Shown here one piece after another: positions 56,673 through 64,000 of a stretch of 64,000 bases of DNA. Both the position numbers and the translations under genes were made by a program. The notes under the pieces were generated by a model. The model saw nothing but the letters and a program-made list of their open reading frames with translations, had not been told where the DNA came from and made no database searches. Positions within the stretch are counted from its first letter, which is position 1. The number at the start of each line of letters is the position of its first letter. Origin of the DNA: Gigaspora margarita (Eukaryota > Glomeromycota > Glomeromycetes > Diversisporales > Gigasporaceae); NCBI GenBank assembly GCA_009809945.1, contig WTPW01000087.1:496398-560397 (forward strand), written 5' to 3'.

Positions 56673-57310
56673 TGGATGGAGAGATGGAATAAAAGTAAAG
56701 AGGAAATAGAATAGTCAATTCTACACAAATATATCAATTACTACGATAGACCTCTATCACAAAGAACAAATATTGAAGAGGCGAAGAAAAGGCGTTCAAA
56801 ATTAAATAACTCCTTGATGAACTATCTACGATAGAAAATTTGAATAAAAGACATCAAGATACATATAAGGGAGCTACATGTAGAAGGTGCAAGAATAAAA
56901 TAGAAATGAACAAATATTGGATAAAGTGTGACAAAAATCCAAAAAAGCTAGAAAATCTTATAGATAAAACAATAAGAAAAATGTTAAGAAAAATAAACAA
57001 AGTAACAAATGCAAATAGAAAAACAATAACTAACCTATTAAAACTTTCAGATAACAAAATAATGATCAAACATGCCTTCGTATAAGGGATAATTGTAACA
57101 AGAAGTATAATCGAAATAAAGAAATTGACAAAGGATTATATAGAAAAACATGACTTCACAACACATCTACTACACAAAATAAATAGAAAAGTATATAAAC
57201 ATATATGGGTTAGTAGATGCAAAGAAATATTAGAAGGTCAAAAAGAAGAACTGTCAAGGAAGAATACAAGAGAAGATAAAGGTATAATGAAAATAACGAA
57301 ACAGTAGATG
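56673..57310 (+). pseudogene. LINE 2 ORF2, C-terminal domain, degraded
   Basis: Resumes WMERWNKSKEEIE and YYDRPLSQRTNIEEAKKRRS, then KGATCRRCKNKIEMNKYWIK with a following C (56,870-56,930), a C-x2-C then C knuckle after RNase H. Then KLENLIDKTIRKMLRKI and YKHIWVSRCKEILEGQKEEL (57,190-57,260), the W-x-x-R-C-K motif seen at the C-terminus of such fungal LINEs. TAA at 57,083 and TAG at 57,305 break it. Confidence 0.75.
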
Positions 57311-57613
57311 GTTCAAAAGAAGAAGATAATAACAAGAAGACAAAAATCGAAGCTAAAATAAACCTATAGTCTGAAATATTCATAAATCATAACATATCTC
57401 CAATGGCAATTGAGGCAATGATCACAAAAATCTAGGTGGGGTTATGACCCTACTTAGTAAAGTATGTGTGGCTGTTGGGTGCTAACTAATACTAGTCTGA
57501 GTATTAGTTTCATATAGAAATATATATAAACATATATTAAGATATAAATTGCATATAAATTTAATAAAGAAACTGGAACAAGATCCTGCTTTTTTTTTAA
57601 AAAAAAAAAAAAA
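57311..57613 (+). other. LINE 2 3' UTR and poly(A) tail
   Basis: Non-coding. AATAAAG near 57,560 is followed by GATCCTGC, a T-run and then an A-run that abuts the TSD. The GGTGGGGTTATGACCC stretch near 57,435 parallels GGTGGGTCACACCTGG near 58,590 in LINE 1. Confidence 0.85.
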
Positions 57614-57629
57614 GTAGCTTTAGCAATAC

Positions 57630-58065
57630 AATATGCAGAATAGTTAGGTTTAGAAAGATTTGAAAAGAAAAATTTCAAAAAAGAAGAGGATAATATAAAT
57701 TGGAAGGAAACAAGGATATTTATAGGAAGATATAAAGGTAGACATTATACAGATAGGGAAAAAACAGAGAATGGGTATTCAGAACATATTGTCTCAATAG
57801 TCCATTACTAACAATAGCAAAACTTAAAGTAAAGAGGCTAGACCTATACAAAACAGACAAATGTGTGACCTGTTAGCAGGAACCCAAAATACTAGAACAC
57901 CTCACAAGATGTGTTGATTACCAGGAAATTTGGAACTTGATAGAAAAAGAAACGAGTGAGAAAATTAAAATGTTACTTAAAGAAAACTCAGGTACTTTAG
58001 CAAATGTAACATTAGAGAAATGGATAAAAAGAATCTTTGGCAAGGCAGAAGAAGAAAGAAAATAA
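57630..58065 (+). pseudogene. LINE 1 ORF2, C-terminal domain resumed after LINE 2
   Basis: Starting in the TSD, VALAIQYAE-stop-LGLERFEKK continues LINE 1 ORF2. It reads IFIGRYKGRHYTDREKT, then KTDKCVTC-stop-QEPKILEH and LTRCVDYQEIWNLIEKETSE. That gives a C-x2-C ... H-x3-C zinc-binding element, the classic motif after RNase H in these LINEs. It ends KIFGKAEEERK-like before TAA 58,063. The stop between C and Q at about 57,873 and others are present. Confidence 0.82.
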
Positions 58066-58727
58066 TCAGAATCCATCTAATTCAAAGCCTAATCCCCAAA
58101 AATAGAAAGAAAACTTAAACAGTATGATAAAGGACAAAACTCTCTTCAGAAAGGTTTTGAATGCAGTAATCGAAAAGTTAAGTTTAAGTTTTCGGTAGCA
58201 CATTTGGAATTTCAGATGTGAAATTCAAAATAACTAGAAAAAATAAGAGGAATAGATACCTTTAGGAAAAAAAAGGCCAGAGTAGAACGAGAAAGAAAGT
58301 AGTAAAGGGAAGGAAAATATCTCTCAAAGTAGTGAAAATCAACAAACAACAGAACAAAGTCTACTTAAAAAGAAGAAATAGTGCAGCAAAGCAAGAAAAC
58401 TAGCAAACTCAAATATAAGCAATTTGATTATAGAGGATCACAAGCCAGTTTGGTCTTTCTGGGTTAGATTCAAATATTTGAATTCAAAATCAAATAGCAA
58501 AACTAATATAGCAATCGATTGCCAGCTAATGACAGAAGGAAATATACACTCAGTAAGTTGAGGGTCCTAATTGAGGTGAATAATTGTGAGGTGGGTCACA
58601 CCTGGATATAAAGTTGGGTGAGATTTCTGTTAGAATAGAATGTAAATGTATATACAAATATAGTTTTATTTTATATATAATAAAGTCTATAGACACAGAA
58701 GGCAAGATTGCTGAATTTTAAAAAAAA
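58066..58727 (+). other. LINE 1 3' region and poly(A) tail
   Basis: Early part may still be degraded C-terminal coding (SERF, KVVKGRKISLKVVKINK). Then a 3' UTR with AATAAAG at about 58,679 and an A-run at 58,720-58,727. Confidence 0.75.
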
Positions 58728-58741
58728 TAGATGAAAGTCAA
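58728..58741 (+). repeat. LINE 1 target-site duplication, right
   Basis: TAGATGAAAGTCAA, exact match to 17,965-17,978, directly after the A-run. Confidence 0.9.
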
Positions 58742-58869
58742 ATATATAGTATATAGAGAATAAAAAAAATTATTTTTTTAGTTTTTAATTTAATCCAAAA
58801 AAGTAGTATAATTGAAAAATTATATAATTATATGAAGATAGTGATGTACTATTTCTTACTACTACTTGT

Positions 58870-59040
58870 GTTTAGGTTGCCAAAGGCTATAATATTTATT
58901 ATAAAACATTTGTCTAAAAGATAAGTTTGGGTCACCAAAGAATATAATATTTATTATAAAACATTTGTGAAAAGATAATTTTGGTTTGCCAAAGAACTAT
59001 AATATTTATTATAAAACATTGTCTAACAGATAGATTTAGA
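58870..59040 (+). repeat. Tandem repeat, about 54-bp unit, 3 copies
   Basis: GGTTGCCAAAG, CTATAATATTTATTATAAAA and CATTTGTCTAAAAGATAA recur in order three times. Confidence 0.88.
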
Positions 59041-59153
59041 ATTGCTACAGATATTAAACAATCTGAAGTTATATATACTATTCAATTAGATATATTAACA
59101 GATTAATGCTGTATAGAATAGCTAGAATTAGATTAGTATAAAAAGTCTAGTTA

Positions 59154-59297
59154 AGATAGAGACACTTATTAGGTAATTTTTACTTCTTAAAACCCTACCT
59201 AATAAATATTAACCAATGAAAATTTAAATTTCTAATAGCACCTGATTTTCTTAGCCCATACCCTCTCTAAAAAATTATCTAATAAATATCTCTACTC
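59154..59297. mobile_element. Harbinger-type MITE, 144 bp
   Basis: Ends AGATAGAGACACTTATTAGG and (other strand) GAGTAGAGATATTTATTAGA, flanked by TTA at 59,151-59,153 and 59,298-59,300. Confidence 0.78.
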
Positions 59298-59435
59298 TTA
59301 GGAACCAGTTCTTTTAACTAGCTATATAGTTATTGTTTTTATTCTGTTAATCAGTTCAAAACAATTAATAATAAAATATATATATATATATTTTTAATTT
59401 TAATGGTGAAACCTTGCTCTTATCTTTATTAAATG

Positions 59436-59895
59436 TTAGGAATGATGCTAAAATCCACGTGATCATCAGATTTCCTAAAATTTCTGAAAATGTAAACAAT
59501 CGATCTATATTATATAATCAAAACAATCAAATGTTGTCGATTAGAGTGGGGTTAATTCAATACTGCATAAATCATATCTTGATATTTATAAATAAAAGAC
59601 CTTCTAACTGTATCAAAACGGCATCACTAACCCTAACCCTAAACACGAGGCAATTTTTTTTGTTAGTGGTTTTATAGATGCTTTTGTCTCGTAGGTAGGG
59701 TTAGGGTTAGGGTTGTCTTTTTGATACAGTTAGAAGATCTTTTATATATAGATATCAAGAATGCATATCAACTGGTTATAGAATTTGATGTAGGTAGATC
59801 AATTGTTTACACGATTTTCAGAAATTTTAGAAAATCTGATGATACAAAGATCACATAAATTTTAGCATCATCTGATTTCAGCATCATCCCCGACA
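59436..59895. mobile_element. Foldback element with telomere-like repeats
   Basis: Arms of about 200 bp pair: GATGCTAAAATCCACGTGAT with ATCACATAAATTTTAGCATC, CTAAAATTTCTGAAAATGTA with its complement, and CTTCTAACTGTATCAAAA with TTTTTGATACAGTTAGAAG. Near the loop, CTAACCCTAACCCTAAAC (59,627-59,644) faces TAGGGTTAGGGTTAGGGTT (59,696-59,714). The 87-codon ORF here is the arm translated. No TSD found. Confidence 0.8.
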
Positions 59896-59978
59896 TAAAA
59901 TAATAAAATATTAAAATAAGCTTTAAATAGTAAAAATATATATATTATTAAATGTTTAAAAAACTATTCATATGAATT

Positions 59979-60155
59979 TTGTAGTCAAACCTCCCTAAAT
60001 ACAATCTTTATAAATGCAATTCCTCTCTAAATGCATGGCCTTGTTGTAGCTTTACTATATATGCACTTATAGATTTTAGCTTTCTAAATACAATATTTTC
60101 TAAATACAAGATTTTTGTTTTCTATATATAGTGCATTTATAGAAGTTGATTATAC
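59979..60155. mobile_element. Mariner-like short inverted-repeat element
   Basis: GTAGTCAAACCTCCCTAAAT at the left and (other strand) GTATAATCAACTTCTATAAA at the right are diverged ends. Internal TTTATAAATGCAATTCC and TCTCTAAATGCATGG repeat the terminal motif. Confidence 0.55.
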
Positions 60156-61690
60156 TTTGATGATAATAGCTAAAATTAATAATCACTCACATGAAATACT
60201 TATTATTAAGACCAGAAATAAGATAAATTGGACTATAGATACATATTATTAAACTAGTTTTATTAGAAACTATAATATACTAATTAAATTCTAAAAGTAG
60301 TTTATACTAAAATGAAATAATAATTAAAAATAAATTATATTAGAATTAATACCCTAGCTTGAATTTAATAAAATTAACTATAATAGTTAGTCTGATTTTT
60401 ATAATATATCATAAAATAATATATTTATAATTTATATATGGTATCTATAACAATTTAATTTGCTATAAAGTTGATTATATAATAAAAATATTTTTTTAAT
60501 ATAGAACATATAACAGATAACTATACTTAATTATTCAACTACCTACTACTTATTTATATATATAATTTATTTACTACTTTATAATTTTTTTTTACTATAA
60601 ATATTCAATAAACATTTGAACAATTAATAAAATCAAATTTTATTAAAATTATAAAAACAAAATAATTATTTATCCTCAAAGCTTATACTATTCCTGTTAT
60701 TTACAATACTTTTTTAATAATAAATTTTTTGTACTTCTCTTATCTTGTAAAAATAAGATTCTTCTTTTTTATTATTTCTATTCTTGGTGTTCTAGTACTT
60801 GTCTGTCCAATCTCTAGTCTAAATTATAGTATTTGTTTATATATATAAAAAAAAAATATAAATAAAATAATATATATATTTATCTTATTATGATTATTGC
60901 TATTATATTTTTATCTTTTTTTATCTGTAAAACTTACTGCTATAACATTGTACAAATAATCAGCAACTTCTTATTTACTATTAGAAATAATGATTACATT
61001 ATAATTATTGTTATATTATTCTTATTATTATAAACCAGGATAAAAACTAAGTTACAAAATAGTAAAATATGCTTTGTAGATCAGGTTAGATTAAAATCCA
61101 TGTTTTATTATATTTTTTATATATAAAAGCAAATTTCACCCTCACATGATGATCATAGCAGATTTCAATATTTTACAACTCAGGTTTCACACTATCTTAT
61201 TGTTGTTGTTGTGTAGTTGCTGTTTTTGTTGTTATTTCTATCACTACAATAGAAACTTTGCTTAAAGTGGCTTTGATAATAAACATGTACTATTGTAAAG
61301 AGAAAAATAAAAAATAAGTAAAAGTGAAAGTGTATACTGCCTATAATATAATAACAAAAATCAATCCATAAAACAAATTTGACAATCCAATTGAACAATT
61401 ACATGCAGAAGACTAATCTACAAAAAGACTGCATAAAAGTAAATTATTGTTGAGGAACTGTCAGGATGGTAATATATTAAATACCTGCAGTATGTCATAC
61501 CTAGTACACTATGAAAACATGTTCCAACTATAAGATATTTTGTTAATTTGTCTTAATTTTATATTTTTACTATTTATTATTATTAATTTTTTTTTATTTT
61601 TCTTTATATGTATATTATATAATTAAATTTAGTATGTACTATTAATTTATTTTTATAAAAACTATTAACTAATTTTTTAAATTTTGCAGA
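60156..61690. other. No recognised feature
   Basis: Very AT-rich. A minus-strand ORF at 61,192-61,398 is low complexity (Phe/Tyr, poly-Asn). No element ends were identified. Confidence 0.4.
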
Positions 61691-61729
61691 ACAAAATTTT
61701 TAAAGAAAGAAATAGTATTGTATTAGTAT

Positions 61730-61912
61730 AATTTTATTAAATTCCTTTTACAAAAGATAGAAGCAAAAAAAATAAATAAATAATATAATGCATTTATCTA
61801 AGAAAAATAATTTTATATGTACAATTTTTATAGCCAAAATTCTCATAATCTAGTAATTAGATTTGTATTAGTTTACAATGACCACAAATCAGAATTTTGG
61901 GTTTACTAATTC
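61730..61912 (+). repeat. Direct repeat, copy 1
   Basis: AAATAAATAAATAATATAAT, TACAATTTTTATAGCCAAAA and ATCAGAATTTTGGGTTTACT recur at 62,470-62,592. Confidence 0.75.
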
Positions 61913-62440
61913 TTTCAAGTTCTTCTTGGCTGAATGCAAACTTTGAATAAAATAAATAACTGATCAGATAGCTTGAAAATTGATATAAAAAAAATAATTA
62001 TTCAAAAATCAGATTTGTAATTATCATAAAAGTTTTTTTCATATTTATTTAAATATTTTCTTATTTATTAATACTAGTTCTCTAGCTCTTTACAATTAGA
62101 TAAAAAAATACTTCAGAAGATCACAAACAGAAATAAACGAGTAGAAACTAAAATTTTAGCATTATTTTTTAGTATTTAATTTTTTTCTGTTTTTTACATT
62201 TTTTAAAATTATTTTTATTTTTTTTTTAATTCATTTTGATTTGGGCATTTGAAATTTTTTAGCTAATATCACTTTTTAGAACTCTAGGAAAAGAGGGGCA
62301 AATGAAGCGAACATATAAAATAAACTAACTATTTTTAAAGTAGTAAATCAATTATAATAGATTGTTTTCAAGTTAAATATAATCTAGAGATTCCATTTGA
62401 GTTGCTAATTAGGTCAGATAAATTTGACTCCACAGTAAAT
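61913..62440. other. No recognised feature
   Basis: AT-rich spacer between the two direct repeats, with T-runs around 62,170-62,230. No ORF or element termini. Confidence 0.4.
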
Positions 62441-62592
62441 ATTAATTCTTTTTGCAAGAGAGGAGCAATAAAAAAATAAATAAATAAATAATTATATAAT
62501 AAAAACTTCATATATACAATTTTTATGGCCAAAATTATTGTTATTTTAAAGCATTGTATGCAGCAATCACAGATCAGAATTTTGGGTTTACT
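62441..62592 (+). repeat. Direct repeat, copy 2
   Basis: Diverged second copy of 61,730-61,912, ending ATCAGAATTTTGGGTTTACT, after which the AGGACCCC MITE begins. Confidence 0.75.
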
Positions 62593-62862
62593 AGGACCCA
62601 GACATCTAGTATAGAGGTCATACTTGAAATTTTTTAGCAAAAACACCTAAAATTTAAGAAGCAAAAAACAGTTTTTGGCAATTGCCTAGGCATTCAGTGG
62701 TCCAATTTGAATAAACTTTTTTTTAAAATGAAGCTCTCAGTAAGGCACATCTAACAAAAAAAGTTTATTCAATCCTGATCACTGGATTAGAAGTTATTAT
62801 AGTAAATAGATTTTGTCATTTTCAGCAAATTAGATCAAAATTGGCCAAAATCCGGTTATGAC
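62593..62862 (+). mobile_element. AGGACCCC hAT-type MITE, copy D, truncated
   Basis: Left end AGGACCCAGACATCTAG. The body is colinear with copies A and C up to CCGGTTATGA, and then the CATCAGC element begins. About 20-25 bp of the right end are missing. Confidence 0.88.
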
Positions 62863-64000
62863 CATCAGCAAAATAAATATACGGAATCTTTCAAAAGAAA
62901 TTGCATACCAAAATCTTTTGAAAGAATTGCGATTGACACGCTATCTTTTGAAAGAATCGCAATCTTTCGAAAGATTTCGGCATGCATTTCTTTTGAAATA
63001 TTTTGAAATAAATTTCGAAATATTTCAAAATATATTGCGAAATATTGCGAAATAGGGCAAATAAAAACAATGCAACCCTGTACTACTCCTGTACCTAATT
63101 ATCCCCTCTCTGAGGTCGCAGGAAGTAATATTTCGCATATTATCACAATAAATGATATACATATTCATATAATCATGGTTTTGCTATTTTTTGAATGTTT
63201 TCACAGATTTTTGCATATGTTTGCAATTCAATGAAAAATTTTATATTTTTTTTATTAATTATTATACGTTATATTCTAAATTTATTTTAAATTAAATACA
63301 CATTTTTATTCAATATTATATTTTTATTATATATTATTATACAAAAAATGAAAAAAAACGATGAACCCAAAAAAAATAAAAAAACTGACGAAAAAAATGA
63401 ACCCAAAAAAAAATAAAAAAAATGAAAACAAAAACATATTTTAAAATACTTTTGCACTTTGTCGCATATAATTTCAAAAAACTAGCCCTATGCACTTATT
63501 TTTGTTCATTTCTATTATTTCACTTCTTTGTTTTATCTATCGTTTTGTTTCGCTATTTCTTTTGTTTTTGCTATCGTTTTTGTTTTGCTCTTTTTTAAAT
63601 ACTTCCTAAAAATAGTGTAGAAGTGAAATATAAAAAAAAATGAAAAAACAAAAAATATAAGCAAACTGAATAAAAAAAAATAAAGACAAAAAAAATGATC
63701 CCAAAAAAAATGAAAAAAAATGAAAATAAAAATGTATTTTAAAATACTATCGCACTTCTTCGCATATAATTCCAGCCCTATATTCTTATTTTCACTCACC
63801 CTGCAGTTAGCCATTATTTTGCTTCTTTGTTTTAACTATCATTTTGCTTCAGCTATTTCTTTTGTTTGGCTATTATCTTCGTTTCGCTCTTTTTTAAATA
63901 CTTCCTAAAAATAGTAGAGAAGTAAAAAATAAAAAAAAACAAATAAAAAAACAAAAAATAAAAATAAAGGAAGCTCCAAATCTCCATTTTTCATGTTTGC
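62863..64000 (+). mobile_element. CATCAGC-family element, copy 6, runs off the window
   Basis: Begins CATCAGCAAAATAAATATAC, closely matching copy 4 (33,392), with TCTTTCGAAAGATTTCGGCA and the AATTATCCCCTCTCTGAGG block. It lacks the Harbinger MITE present in copy 4. Two tandem copies of the CTAGCCCTATGCACTTATTT ... CTATTTCTTTTGTTT block lie at 63,480-63,620 and 63,773-63,912. No coding capacity. Confidence 0.88.

Larger units (their letters stand above)
26866..57613 (+). mobile_element. LINE 2: second non-LTR retrotransposon nested in LINE 1
   Basis: Bounded by the 16-bp TSD AGTAGCTTTAGCAATA (26,850-26,865 and 57,614-57,629), with AATAAAG near 57,560 and a terminal A-run (57,598-57,613). It has the same architecture as LINE 1 but is clearly diverged. 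Domains are ORF1 (about 27.0-29.5 kb), EEP (29.6-30.4), RT (32.7-33.4, 35.7-36.2 and 36.75, 47.5-48.2), Cys knuckle (48.5), RNase H (48.8-49.4) and C-terminus (56.7-57.3). Subtracting a 295-bp MITE, 1.8- and 2.3-kb CATCAGC elements, a 560-bp mariner-like element, the 10.75-kb hAT-like element and the 7.2-kb Plavaka-like element leaves about 7.8 kb. It inserted before those elements and after LINE 1. Confidence 0.92.
17979..58727 (+). mobile_element. LINE 1: non-LTR retrotransposon, fragmented by nested insertions
   Basis: TAGATGAAAGTCAA at 17,965-17,978 is repeated exactly at 58,728-58,741, right after AATAAAG (about 58,679) and a terminal A-run (58,720-58,727). That is the signature of target-primed reverse transcription. 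In between, domain order is ORF1 (18.5-21.0 kb), EEP endonuclease (21.0-21.8), reverse transcriptase (23.2-25.2), Cys-rich linker (25.3-25.65), RNase H (26.3-26.8) and a C-terminal domain resuming at 57.63 kb beyond LINE 2. Removing LINE 2 and six MITE-type inserts leaves about 7.7 kb. All reading frames carry stops and frameshifts, so the copy is dead. In several cases deleting an insert plus one TSD rejoins the reading frame. Confidence 0.92.

Overview
This window is AT-rich eukaryotic DNA made almost entirely of transposable elements and their debris. I recognise no intact host gene, tRNA, rRNA or CRISPR array. The retrotransposon proteins, the GT-AG introns and the Plavaka-like transposase point to a repeat-swollen fungal genome. 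An arbuscular mycorrhizal fungus (Glomeromycotina) fits best; that placement is inference from remembered protein style, not a search.

Layout. Positions 1-17.9 kb are a patchwork: a decayed hAT transposase (517-1277), short inverted-repeat (MITE) elements of several superfamilies that keep target duplications (TSDs), three long tandem arrays (49, about 125 and about 160 bp units), and two partial copies of a roughly 2-kb repeat family whose ends read CATCAGC...GCTGATG. At 8.26-10.05 kb MITEs sit inside MITEs up to four deep.

Positions 17,979-58,727 are one non-LTR retrotransposon (LINE 1) with a 14-bp TSD at its ends. It is split by a second LINE (LINE 2, 26,866-57,613) with a 16-bp TSD and a terminal A-run. 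Subtracting insertions leaves about 7.7 kb for each LINE. Each encodes an ORF1 and an ORF2 (EEP endonuclease, reverse transcriptase, Cys-rich knuckle, RNase H), all broken by stops and frameshifts. LINE 1 carries six MITE-type insertions besides LINE 2. LINE 2 carries a hAT-type MITE, two CATCAGC elements, a mariner-like element, a 10.75-kb hAT-like foldback element and a Plavaka-like two-gene DNA transposon. The foldback element itself holds a 4.4-kb mariner-like element, which holds a further CATCAGC element and a MITE.

Positions 58.7-64 kb return to a MITE patchwork, including a foldback element with telomere-like TTAGGG repeats and a CATCAGC element running off the end.

Premature stops in the broken genes often fall where Gln (CAA/CAG) or Trp (TGG) is expected. 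That fits CpA-to-TpA mutation as in RIP or methyl-cytosine deamination, and argues against a reassigned genetic code.
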